In this document: positions 18,411 through 27,396 of the stretch, piece after piece
Numbering within the stretch: position 1 is the stretch's first letter
Layout of the letters: each line of letters opens with the position of its first letter
Assembly: GCF_900141755.1 (NCBI RefSeq)
Contig: NZ_LT670844.1
Coordinates: 1,984,001-2,048,000, forward strand
Direction of reading: 5' to 3'
DNA: 64,000 bases
Source of the DNA: Bradyrhizobium lablabi
GTDB taxonomy: Bacteria > Pseudomonadota > Alphaproteobacteria > Rhizobiales > Xanthobacteraceae
The notes under the pieces: model-generated
Told to the model about the DNA's origin: nothing
The model's input: only the letters and a program-made list of their open reading frames with translations
Database searches by the model: none
Made by a program: the position numbers and the translations under genes

Positions 18411-18922
18411 GATGTTGGTTTGCGGCGAGGCTCGGTGGCCGCCAAAGAGGGCCAGCGTGTTGGCCGCAGTTATCTTCTGCAATTACAAAGCCGCTAACAC
18501 TATCCTCAAGCGAAATGGGAACGTGTTTGGAGCACTCGTGTCGAAGATAAAAAAGTCTAATCATAAGGTGGGTAATGTCGACCGCTCCGCCCAAACGCAA
18601 GAAACCTTTCAGCAAACTCTGGATCAAGTTTAGCAGCAGACGCAATCTCGCGGAGACGGGTGACTTGCTGCGCCTCTCTGCCGGCGGCACACTAAGGGAG
18701 GATGCCAATTACCAGCGAGATCTCCTCGATGACACCACTTTCTTCTTACACGATCGGCAGACTCCGACAGAAGCCTCATTTGCAATGTCCGCCGCGGCCT
18801 GCATGATTCCTCTCGCCTTTATCAGTTAGATTGCGACCCTACAAAAATTCGGAACCAGCTTTGCTAATGGGTACATTGGCAGGTTACATAGAACTGCTGG
18901 ATGTGAGCGTTGGGTTGTTGCA
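18411..18922. repeat. 0.5-kb dispersed repeat, copy B, containing a scrambled chorismate mutase remnant
   Basis: Second full copy of the element at 14637-15144, same orientation, with the identical forward/inverted junction (GTCGACCGCTCCGCCCAAAC). The inverted part preserves the end of chorismate mutase well enough to read EIASAAKLDPEFAE on the minus strand. A peptide open in both copies (34 codons from ATGCC at 14919 and 18700) differs by an in-frame 3-bp indel, but its ribosome-binding site is too close to the ATG for confidence. Confidence 0.75.
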
Positions 18923-18959
18923 GCTGGAATGAGCTCGGCATTTAGTTATCATCCGCATG

Positions 18960-19200
18960 GGCAACAAGGCGCCCGCGCGATTTATAGTCGGTGAGAAATT
19001 TGTACGACGCAACCTCATCCGCCAAACGTCGCAAAGTAGCGGCTGCGGCCGGTCCCAAGACGGCCTCCACGCGGCGATTGGCTGAATCCCATAACACCAA
19101 CGCCTTTCGGAGCCTGGTTTTTGCCCGAGCGCGTCAGGACAGCGCGTTTGGTCCGCGCATCTTAGTCATCCTTTCGCAGCTCGACGAGCCCGTCGCGTAC
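18960..19200 (-). pseudogene. MarR-family regulator remnant
   Basis: Minus-strand sequence related to the 3' half of the intact MarR gene at 53989-54495 (the RLGKARLREAYLLWAAANRRVETVLG region and the wing RTKRGILT). The frame is interrupted and the 5' half is missing, cut by the left end of the IS1380-like element at 19201. Confidence 0.6.
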
Positions 19201-20834
19201 TAGCCCGTCCTATTCGTGAGGGTACGGTTTTTTTGGTCCGATTGACGCGGCCGCAGGCTTGCTCTGACGAGGCGCACAGGATCGCCTTCGGCTTTTCACC
19301 GCCTGTGACGACCGGTACTTTGCAACGCGCTTGAGGGATGAGTTGGGCGTCCAGGGGCGCACGCCCCGCCGGTCAAGGACCGAGCGGGAGCAGTGCACCG
19401 GGCAAGCTGCGGAAGAGATCGGCTTCGGGACATGCCGCGACGAACGCAAGGCGAATGCGGCTCGTGGTCTCGACGACCCGGGCTGCGACTTTCAGAGACG
19501 AAGACGCAGCGTCGCGAACTCGGCAGTGGCCAATTCCCGGACTTTAGGAATGGCGTCACCCACGGTCAGCATCAACCAATAAGCCGCGGTGTGGAGAACG
19601 AGGCGAACTTGATTGGCGAGCGCCGAACGGCAGCTGGTGCGATCGGAGGCGAGCTGCGTCTTATGCAGCTTGATCAAATTCTCGGCTTGGCCGCGCGCGC
19701 AATACAGGCTGTCGTAGATCCACTCGGCCGAGCCGACATCGAGGCTGGTGACGACGAAGCGGATGTCGAGGCCGAGCATTGTCGCCTCAATACGGGCGAC
19801 GGTGCGTCGTTCGCGATCCCAGGACTTTGCCTTGTGGCGCGTCTCGGTATAACCGCGCAGAACAGGCAGGTTCTCGATGGCGCGTCGCGTGCGGATGTCG
19901 TCAGCGGCCTCGTCGACTTTTCTGGCGAGAGGCTTGGTACCGGACAGACCGAAGATGTAGTCGATGCCGTTGTTCTCACACCACGTCATCGCCTCCGGCC
20001 GAGCATAGTGCCCGTCGCCACGGAACGTAATTCGCGTCTTGTTTCATCGCGTCCGGATGTGCCGTACCAGGCGTCGAAGATGGGCACGCACCTCGACGCC
20101 GCCCGGGGTCTTGCCGGACCGCAGCACGACCGCCACGGGTCGGCTCTTCTCCGTGTCGTAGATGTGAATCGGCAGGAAGCAGCGTTCGTCATAATGAGCG
20201 TTGAACAGCGAGAGTTGCTGATGGCCGTGGACGACATCGCAGGTATCGTCGATTTCGAGCGTGACGGATGCCGGCTCGCGCGGATAGCTATCCATCCATG
20301 CATCGACCAAAGTGTAGGTCAGGCGGATCACGTCACGCAGGCGCGGAGCATTCTCCAGGCGCGACAGCCGGTTGGGAACACAGATCGCGACCCGTATCCG
20401 GCAGCCGTCCGCAGGCCAGCTTGAATGCGGGATCGGACCGCAGATGATCGAGGTCGTCGGCGTCCTCGTAGCCGCAGCAGATCGCGAACATGCGGGCGCG
20501 GAACATATCGACAAGGCTGTGCACGACCCGCGTCGGATCGCGCCGATCCGGGAACACCCGGGCCAGATTGTCGGCCAAACCGAGACGCCGCTCGGCCATC
20601 GCCAGAAGCATCACGCCCCCGTTCGAGGTCAGGCGACCGCCATCGAAGGCAGCTGTGACTTTCTTGGAACCGCTGGAAACGAGAATGGCAGCATCGTATC
20701 ATCGGTCATGGCGGGCGTGGCGTTCGCGGTTGAAGGTGATGGGGTTGGCTTCGCAACCGAATCCTACGCCGCATCAGCGCTTTACACCACGCTCGCCAGC
20801 CTCTCAGGCGCCCTCTGGCGAATAAGACGGGCTA
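19201..20834. mobile_element. IS1380-like insertion sequence (inactive)
   Basis: Element of about 1.63 kb bounded by imperfect terminal inverted repeats: TAGCCCGTCCTATTCGTGAG at 19201-19220 and, inverted, GGCGAATAAGACGGGCTA ending at 20834. The transposase is on the minus strand. No matching short target duplication is visible at the two edges: the left edge cuts a MarR remnant, the right edge an MFS remnant. This suggests a deletion or recombination next to the element after insertion. Confidence 0.75.
19373..20709 (-). pseudogene. IS1380-family transposase, frameshifted
   Basis: DDE group 1 transposase broken by several indels. Segments in order: GRLTSNGGVMLLAMAERRLG-type start (frame lost near 20664), DNLARVFPDRRDPTRVVHSL, DDLDHLRSDPAFKLACGRLP, then after a shift near 20370 RLENAPRLRDVIRLTYTLVD, EIDDTCDVVHGHQQLSLFNA (catalytic Asp region), a shift near 20040, and MTWCENNGIDYIFGLSGTKP to CARGQAENLIKLHKTQLASD with the final LPGALLPLGP. 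All parts are recognisable, but no single frame spans them, so the element is immobile unless helped in trans. Confidence 0.85.
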
Positions 20835-21081
20835 ACGGCTGACCGGTGGCATATCCTTGAAGCAATCGCGCACAAATCAGTCCAGTCACCGCGTCGGCCG
20901 CGGCGAAAACAAGCATTGCTAAAGTGTTGGCAAGCAGTGAAGCAAATATGACCGGACGCCGTCCGACATAGTCCGAGACACCGCCGACGGTAAGCAGCGC
21001 CAGCAGAAGGCTAAATGCGTAGACGGCAAAGATAACGGTCAGCATGACGGGCCGGAATGCCCTGTGCCTACCGCAAATCAA
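20835..21081 (-). pseudogene. MFS transporter fragment
   Basis: About 80 codons of a major facilitator protein containing VYAFSLLLALLTVGGVSDYV followed by GRRPVIFASLLANTLAMLVF, the conserved loop 2-3 motif (G-x-x-SDxxGRRP) between two membrane helices, and ICARLLQGYATG. It is cut by the right end of the IS1380-like element and lacks most of the protein. Confidence 0.7.
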
Positions 21082-21641
21082 GCCCGGGGGATGGTAGAGA
21101 CGAGCCTTGAAGCGGTAGCCCTTTGCGGAGCCTCGCTGTTATCTGACGCTTTCGCGCCAGTGCCCTCACCGAGCGAGCGTGGCTTCTTGAACTCGTCTCC
21201 CCAAGCAGAACCCAGCGTGCAGATTTCCTGCACTGGGCTCGTGCCGGTTTTTCGCTCGACGAAGACCGCAGCAGCCGCGCACGCAAGCCGGGTCGCGGCG
21301 ACCACATTCAGAAGTAGCAGTGACTCTATTACTTCAGGATCTTCGCCAAGCAGAGCGGGACCCGCAATGCCCGCATTGTTCACGAGCATCGCCAGCTTCG
21401 GATCGGTACATACGCGGCGCTCAACCTGTTTGAGACTGGACGCATCGGTAAGGTCGGCCCTCATTACCTCGACAATGATTCCTGCCTCGGCACGGAGACG
21501 TCGTGCCAAGGTCTCAAGGTTTTGCTGATTGCGAGCAACCAGAATCAGGTCGTAACCGCGGCGTGCAAGCCTGTCGGCGTATGTAGCACCAATTCCTGTC
21601 GAGGCCCCTGTTATCAGGGCGGTACCGAGTGGTGGGAGCAT
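21078..21641 (-). pseudogene. Short-chain dehydrogenase/reductase, truncated in the catalytic half
   Basis: The N-terminal 125 residues are a normal SDR: TALITGASTGIGATYADRLA (NAD(P) motif), RGYDLILVAR, AMLVNNAGIAG (NNAG motif). After about residue 126 the sequence turns into an unrelated, low-similarity tail and the catalytic YxxxK is missing, so no activity is expected. The N-terminus closely resembles the intact SDR at 54628. That SDR is also next to a MarR gene, which matches the MarR remnant at 18960 on the other side of the IS. Confidence 0.75.
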
Positions 21642-21888
21642 GGCTTCCTCTAGATCTCAGGATCTCAATCGTGTTGCACAATCGAAATCACGCTGTCTGG
21701 CTGATGTGGGTGGCCGGAGCGCAGTCAACTCCCCCGAGGGCAAGAACTTAAATGTCGTTCTTCAGCACGATCCGGTAGCGGGCATTACTGGAGCGTAGAT
21801 GATCCAGCGCGTCCTTCACCTGTGAGATTGGGGACATCTCGAACGTAGCATAGGACGCGAGCAGTTTATGGGCACCAGGAGGGCTGCA

Positions 21889-22260
21889 TTACGTGGATAG
21901 TCCCATTGGGACGCGAATAAAGGCGACGGTGAGTCCGTCAGGATGGCGTGCAATATGGCCCTTGCCTTCGGTATCTTCAATAAGCGCAACGTCGCCAGGG
22001 TTGATCATCCTGACATCGCCATCGCTTACTTGGAACTCCATACGTCCCGACAGGACGATGCAGAGCACACGTGTCGGTGGATTGTGGTAATCTAAGTCTT
22101 TGTCGCTAGGGGCTACGGTTATAAACTGTACGCCTTCCGCTGCATACATTGAAGAGATCTTAGTAGGTATGCCGAACATAATATTCTCTAGCTGCGGCGC
22201 TTCCACTTCTCCGATGTGCGACTCCCCGTCAGGGCTTGAGTAGATATGTAGACACTTCAT
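21889..22260 (-). CDS. Small single-domain cupin protein
   Basis: A 123-residue protein with a cupin barrel. The second motif region reads VLCIVLSGRMEFQVSDGDVR then INPGDVALIEDTEGKGHIAR, typical of the barrel turn and C-terminal metal-ligand histidine. The first motif has only a degenerate His (DYHNPPTR). It may be a small binding or isomerase-type cupin. It lies immediately downstream of the broken alcohol dehydrogenase copy 2 on the same strand and appears intact. Confidence 0.75.
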   Translation of the reverse strand: MKCLHIYSSPDGESHIGEVEAPQLENIMFGIPTKISSMYAAEGVQFITVAPSDKDLDYHNPPTRVLCIVLSGRMEFQVSDGDVRMINPGDVALIEDTEGKGHIARHPDGLTVAFIRVPMGLST

Positions 22261-22339
22261 TTTATCACTCTCATGTTCCCATTGGTCTTCAATTTGATGC
22301 CGGGGTGAACGCTTCAGCCTGTACTCATTTTCCGGCTCC

Positions 22340-23059
22340 TCATACTCGAGCGGCTTTAATCATACCGAGCGGGAAGCCGGTCACCGGCCGTATGTCGTCC
22401 ATCCGCCAACCACGTGATGCGCCCAGCCGCAGCGTCTCGCCGCGTTTGCCATCGCTCGACCTGAACGCGTGCACGTCGCAGCCCACGTGTTCAAGAATTG
22501 CAGCGCCAGATGTCCCAGGCCACCGATGCCGATGACCCCGACACGATCCGACGGCTTCACGCCGAATTGCACCATCGCATTGAACACGGTGATGCCGGTA
22601 CAAAACAGCGGTCCGGACATTTCGAAAGTGAGCGTCTCTGGCAAAGCCAGGGCAAAGGTCCAATCGCAACGGACCCGATCGGCGAAACCGCCGTGTCCAT
22701 GCGCGATGGTGCGCTCTTGCTGCGGGCGAAGATTGTGTTCGCCCGACCGGCGTTGATGGCAGAACATGCAGCTCGCCGACTGCCAGCCCAAGCCAACCCG
22801 CTGGCCCATTTGTAGGTGTTACACCTGCGGCGCAGCCGAGGCGATGGGTGCCTACGACCTCGTGGCCCGGCACCAGTGGAAAGGCGCTAAATCCCCAAGC
22901 GTCCTCGATCATCGAGATGTCGGACGGAGAGACACCGCAATAGTTCACGGCGATATCGACCTGTTCGGCACCAAGCGGACCGGGACTGTATTTGAAGGGG
23001 AGGAGGGGCGCGGCTCGAGAGAGCGCGGCGTAGCCTTTGAAAGTCGTAGGCGTATTCAT
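22340..23059 (-). pseudogene. Zinc-dependent alcohol dehydrogenase (YahK-like), copy 2, broken
   Basis: Inverted duplicate of 13646-14250 and slightly longer. The start MNTPTTFKGYAALSRAAPLL and VNYCGVSPSDISMIEDAWGF are intact here. An extra C in GGCACCCATCGCC (near 22852) then shifts the frame. The restored frame gives QRVGLGWQSASCMFCHQRRS and IGIGGLGHLALQFLNTW. The shared missing G (GTGGGCTGCGACG, near 22484) breaks it again, and the third frame ends in GETLRLGASRGW. The first break is private to this copy and the second is shared. Confidence 0.8.
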
Positions 23060-23134
23060 AATGGCATCTCTGCAAACGGACCCGCACCGGTGTCGCAGAG
23101 AAATCTAGGTCACGGGCCGGTCGGCGTTATGACC

Positions 23135-23300
23135 CTAAACCGCACTTTCACTATTGGTGGTGCGCACTGTTCCATTGACGCCGCGACCATCTCCATCGGA
23201 GTGGGCGCTCGGCGCGTAACCGACGACGGAATTGTTGTGCAAAATTAGTGTAGTCGCGAAAGCCGCAGGTATAGGCAATCTCGCTGAGAGACTGGCCTGT
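23135..23300 (-). pseudogene. AraC regulator C-terminal remnant, copy 2
   Basis: Repeats the last 50 or so codons of the AraC gene at 12575-13570, including EIAYTCGFRDYTNFAQQFRR and the tail NGTVRTTNSESAV with its stop at 23135, in inverted orientation. A small deletion removes part of FGHTPSA. Upstream (23300-23470) the sequence no longer matches the AraC gene. Confidence 0.75.
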
Positions 23301-24019
23301 CTTTATGTCTGGCCTCTCCACAACGTCGAACTTGCCTTGTACTTGTTTCGGATCTGGTGGTCGGAAAGCCCACTACAAGCCGTCCCGACGGCGGCTGTTC
23401 GACATTCAGGGCGACGCAATAAAGTTGCGATAATTCCTGCGATGTCATAACCGCCTCAACCGGCCCGGTCATGAAGCGATCGTTACCAAGTATCCGACCC
23501 TATCGGCAATCACAAAAGCATGTTCGGGCTCGTGGGTCGATAGCACGATGGTAAGGCCACCCTCGGGGCGGGGGTACGGTATCCGACAATTCGACGACGA
23601 TATCCGCTCCGTTCTCTCCAGCGAAGATTTTCAACTTCGCCATGCCGTCCCGGTCGGAAGTGGGAAAGTAGTTCGACGGAAAGACAATAAGCCTCAACGA
23701 CATGGTTTTTGCTTTCGCTGCGTCGATGGCCTTGCGCGCAACATCCAACACTGCCCCCCACGGATCCAATTGATGCCCTGGATCGACCGTTATCTGTTAC
23801 TGCAACAAAGCCTGTTCCCTCGCACTCGCGCGTAACCGAAATCTTCTTTTCCATAAATTATCTTTTACTCTTGTACCTACCAATTGCACCAAAGCGCTTG
23901 GCTTTGTCATGTGGATTACACATTCGGAAACATACTCTCGAACGTGTCAAATCGCATTACGAAATTGTCAGTTGGCCTTGATAAGGAGTGGGTTAGGCTG
24001 AGCAGCGACCGGAAAGCCC
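23301..24019. other. Gap of about 720 bp, unrecognised open frames only
   Basis: Minus-strand frames at 23500-23769 and 23510-23854 contain a stretch (AKAKTMSLRLIVFPSNYFPT) that could belong to a decayed small protein, but no family could be named and the frames overlap out of phase. The part from about 23920 to 24019 is shared with the upstream region of the broken paralogue at 15.5 kb and probably carries the promoter of the small gene at 24020. Confidence 0.4.
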
Positions 24020-24220
24020 ATGTATTCAAAAAAACAGTTCGCAGCGTTGGAGGCCATGTGCCGTGAGCTGGCTGCACTTGCCAGAAAGGAAATGGAATAC
24101 TCGCTGATGGAATACTGGCTGGCAGAAGCGGAGGAATGGAAGCAATTCAGGCAGTCTGACCCATTCAAAGAAAGAATTGCGAACCGCTCGAATGACCTAG
24201 CGGAGACGAGCAACGCCTAA
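24020..24220 (+). CDS. Small charged protein, 66 residues, with a broken paralogue at 15.4 kb
   Basis: The protein MYSKKQFAALEAMCRELAAL continues with ARKEMEYSLMEYWLAEAEEW and KQFRQSDPFKERIANR. It is helical, charged and without membrane segment. It is probably real because a diverged copy at 15380-15494 preserves the N-terminus and the YWxAEAxEWKQ block, and the two share upstream sequence. Function unknown; no domain recognised. Confidence 0.6.
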   Translation: MYSKKQFAALEAMCRELAALARKEMEYSLMEYWLAEAEEWKQFRQSDPFKERIANRSNDLAETSNA

Positions 24221-24384
24221 GTCGAATGACACGCGATGGAAGACGATTGCTGGAGCATTGGGGCTTCCAGATGTGAACAGCTTGGCGGCTTCTATCGCGC
24301 TTAAAGAAGAATTCATTGGAACTATCAATTACCGAAAAAGCCCAAGATTCAATAACAGCCGAATGTTCTTCAAGCTGCATTCGG

Positions 24385-25725
24385 TTATCCCTGCGAGGTC
24401 ACGCGACGCACGAGCTCGGGATCACCAAGAGCGCTACCGGGCTCGATCAGCTGGCGAACCCCCATCATAAGCTTATGGACGGTCGCGTCCTGGCCCGCAA
24501 GACGCAGAAGCCCTCCTCCAAATCGGAGCGAATCGTCCAAATCGGCAGGCCGTTCTCCCCGGGTCTGCGGATGCGCAAAATCGGGTACCGCCGACTGCGA
24601 CCACGCATCCGTGAGCAAGGGTTGGATCCCCGCAAGGAAGGCCTGTCCCAGTCCAGCGAGAGGATCCTTCGACCCTGCCCGCTTTGCAAGCAGATCTCTG
24701 AGGATGCAGGCTTCCCCTGCGGCGACGGTCATGCCCTGGCCATAGATCGGATTGAAGCGGCAGATCGCGTCACCGATCGGAAGCAGTCCTCGCGGGAAGT
24801 CCCCGAGCTGTTCGTAATGCTGCCACGAGTTTTCCGGGATGCTGAAGCGGTGGATGCCGTCCAGCCGCCGGGCATCCTTGATGGCGTCATAGATCGTTGA
24901 CGTCCGGAGCTGCTGCATTCGGCCCATGAACTCGTCCGGATCCGGGGAGGGCATTTCGATATGCCGTTCGCTGATCAGCGCTATCCAGCGGTTGCCTTCG
25001 ATCGACACCAGATAGCCGGTTCTGCTGCTCGCCGGTATTTCAGGGATCGTTACCACAGCCTTCCAGTTTCTCGAGCCCTCCGGAATCGCAAAGGTCGCGG
25101 TGGCATAGGAGAGATCGACGCCGATCTCGGTCTGTGCGGGTCGCGGACGCCCGGTCGCTTCAAGGAAAGACAACGCAAGGGCCCCGCGACGAGACGCGTC
25201 AATGACGAGATCGGCCGGAAGCGTCTCATCAGTTCTGTCTTTGGTCTCAAGCCGAACCCCAGTTGCGGAGCCGTCTTTGCTGGCAACTATATGCAGAGCG
25301 CGGCAACCGTCGCGCATGGCGATATTGGGTAGTTTCCGCGCGTTTCGTCGCACGATAAGTTCGAGCAGTGGTCGCGACATGCCATATAAGTCCCAGCCCA
25401 GATCGCGCTGCGGGAAGAAGGGGTCGAAGCCCGGGAACTCTTCGCGAAAATCAAGATTTAGCCGAATCGGCACAGCTCCAGCTCGGGCAAGATCATCAGC
25501 AAAGCCCGGGAAAAGCTCGCCGAGCGCACGCTGTCCGCCGGTGAGCAGCACATGTAATTGGTTGTCCTGGGGCGTGCCCGGCCGTGGAGAAGCGTCAAGC
25601 GGGAGCACGTCACGTTCCAAAACGGTAACACGTTCGAAGTGGCCGGCGACCGCAGCAGCGGCTGCCAAGCCGCCGATTCCCGCGCCTATCACAATCGCAT
25701 GCTTAGCTATGGGGGTGAGTATCAC
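24385..25725 (-). CDS. FAD-dependent monooxygenase (group A-like), copy 2
   Basis: A 446-residue close paralogue of the protein at 3085-4440, collinear throughout. It has the FAD Rossmann motif IVIGAGIGGLAAAAAV at residues 11-26, DLVIDASRRG in the middle, LLPIGDAICRFNPIYGQGM near 314-332, and the same C-terminal region ending GDPELVRRV. The frame is intact, so both copies may be expressed. Unlike copy 1, no chorismate mutase or cupin gene follows. It is divergent from a truncated MFS gene across cassette R3. Confidence 0.88.
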   Translation of the reverse strand: MILTPIAKHAIVIGAGIGGLAAAAAVAGHFERVTVLERDVLPLDASPRPGTPQDNQLHVLLTGGQRALGELFPGFADDLARAGAVPIRLNLDFREEFPGFDPFFPQRDLGWDLYGMSRPLLELIVRRNARKLPNIAMRDGCRALHIVASKDGSATGVRLETKDRTDETLPADLVIDASRRGALALSFLEATGRPRPAQTEIGVDLSYATATFAIPEGSRNWKAVVTIPEIPASSRTGYLVSIEGNRWIALISERHIEMPSPDPDEFMGRMQQLRTSTIYDAIKDARRLDGIHRFSIPENSWQHYEQLGDFPRGLLPIGDAICRFNPIYGQGMTVAAGEACILRDLLAKRAGSKDPLAGLGQAFLAGIQPLLTDAWSQSAVPDFAHPQTRGERPADLDDSLRFGGGLLRLAGQDATVHKLMMGVRQLIEPGSALGDPELVRRVTSQG

Positions 25726-25828
25726 GATGATGGCCTCGCATCATTTCCTGTGCCTTATGGTCGAGCAAACAGCGAAGTCTTCGGAAGCGAAGCGCGCTGG
25801 GGACACAAGTTGGTCAGCGATCCACTGC

Positions 25829-26105
25829 TCATGCCTTTGACGGACACAGAATCAAGGGTCCGAACTACAGCAACATTTCTACTTTGGAAAAGCGCGTTAC
25901 GGCTGTAATATAGTTTTATTAATAAACCTGTCCTAGGTGCAATCGTACTGCGCGGATACCGAAACCTGCCGTTGGGTCGATGCGGCTGGGAGCCTGTGGC
26001 CGACTAGTTTCACAAGTGCGTGACGAGGTCGAGGGAGTTAGCGATCTCACGTCCAGAAGTCCGCGCGATCAAAATACCTATTTACAAGTTTAGAAAGGAA
26101 ACCTA
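25829..26105. repeat. Divergent promoter cassette R3
   Basis: Third copy of the intergenic cassette, between FAD monooxygenase copy 2 and truncated MFS copy 2. The inverted repeat TTAC-GGCT-GTAA is at 25897-25908. Similarity to R1 continues outward into both flanking genes, so R1 and R3 belong to one large duplication (about 3.1-5.1 and 24.4-26.4 kb). R2 shares only the cassette. Confidence 0.7.
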
Positions 26106-26218
26106 GCATCGCTTAATCGTGATGCAGGTTTCAGTCGATCCCGCGTCTTTGGCGCTAACGCTAGGACCGATGCGACCGAACGCGAAGCAGTCCGCAAGAG
26201 ACGGGCGCTGGGGGAATC

Positions 26219-26437
26219 ATGCACGGCACGACCGCGCTGAGCGATCAGCGAAAGACGACCGTCTGGATGCAAGGGCGCTTACTCTTAGGTGCGTTCCTTG
26301 GCGTGTCTACCGGCATCAGTTCGCTCTATTTCTATTTTCTTGGGCCTCTGATGAAGCCGATCGCGGCCACCTATGGGTGGTCTCGCGGCGAGGCGTCGCT
26401 GGGCCCCTTGGATCGCTGTTGTGGTGCTCTGGGCTGA
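26219..26437 (+). pseudogene. MFS transporter copy 2, truncated after about 65 codons
   Basis: Matches the first 65 codons of the MFS gene at 4932 (GRLLLGAFLGVSTGISSLYF, then GPLMKPIAATYGWSRGEASL). It breaks off after GPL at about 26412, where unrelated sequence from the neighbouring tautomerase locus begins, and stops at 26437. Only one or two membrane helices remain. Confidence 0.8.
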
Positions 26438-26783
26438 CGCTGATACTGTTGCGAGAAAGGTAACACTGGCGAGTAGAGGAACCAAGCCGACCGAACTCGT
26501 AAACGCTAGTGACGGGGCTGATGTCCTGCATCATCTTCGTCATCATGCCAGTCCGCTGTTCCTCGGTGCGACCCGCGCGTATATCACCGCGGACCCAAAT
26601 GTGATCAGACGTGTGTTCGCCGCCCAAATAGCGATCCGCTCGGGCCTCCTCGATCACCACTTGCACGAAATAAGAAGGGGCGCCGGTCGCCTCGGTATGG
26701 CGAAAGGTGATCGCGTCCACAATCTGACGTTTTTGATCTGGGCTGAACCTGTCTCTTGGCAGGTAACACACGTAGGTTGGCAT
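26316..26783 (-). pseudogene. cis-CaaD-like tautomerase, C-terminally truncated
   Basis: Tautomerase-superfamily protein starting MPTYVCYLPRDRFSPDQKRQ. After Met removal Pro1 is present, His28 is at the expected place (AITFRHTEATGAP), and the two arginines occur in RGDIRAGR. After MMTKMMQDIS the family sequence stops (about 26510). The frame continues through junction DNA into the antisense of the truncated MFS gene, so the Tyr/Glu half of the active site is missing. Compare the intact relative at 44611-45054. The 3' end was probably lost in the event that also cut MFS copy 2. Confidence 0.75.
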
Positions 26784-27004
26784 CGATCTCTCCTTACGAA
26801 TGAACTTCTTTTTCGAACGAACCGCGTTTCGCCCGAAGCGACTTTGTGCGTTGCATGTAATAGTCGGCACACGCACATAAGCCATAATTGGCAACTTGCG
26901 ATCGTGACACGATGGCGGCGACTTGGCGATGGGACGGCGGAATAGGCCATGATGACCAAACCCTGCTGGTGCCTCGGAGCTAACGATTCGGAGGCACACC
27001 CGCA

Positions 27005-27240
27005 TCAGAAGATTGGTGACATGGCCGTTCACGGGACTACGCACCTGCGCCCGCTTGAGGTTGATGTCGGCCTGCGCGACTTGCTGCTGGGCGGCGTCGA
27101 ACGCCGCCGCGCCTGAATGGCGCTGCCGACATATAGCTGCTGCTCCTCCGGTGCCGTGACGAGGTCGCTGAGGTGCTGCCGGCACTCCGCCTGCATTCGC
27201 TTGACCTGCAGATCGGCGGCTTTATCAAGCTTCTGATACC
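27005..27240 (-). pseudogene. HlyD/EmrA-type membrane fusion protein fragment
   Basis: About 75 codons of the coiled-coil hairpin of an efflux adaptor. One frame reads ECRQHLSDLVTAPEEQQLYV with GSAIQAR. After a shift near 27105 the other reads AAFDAAQQQVAQADINLKRA and QVRSPVNGHVTNLLMR, the lipoyl-like segment of EmrA-type proteins. The rest of the gene is absent. Confidence 0.7.
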
Positions 27241-27396
27241 AACACTCTAGGGTGGAATACGGGCAACGGAAATGCTGGCGTCATTGTCGGCGGCCCTGGC
27301 GGATAGCGAAAATCCGGCGATCGTGACCGTGCGGCAAACGCTTTTGCGTATCGTTTACTGACCGATAGTGCACTTGTGCCGGGGCGACCTTGGCTT

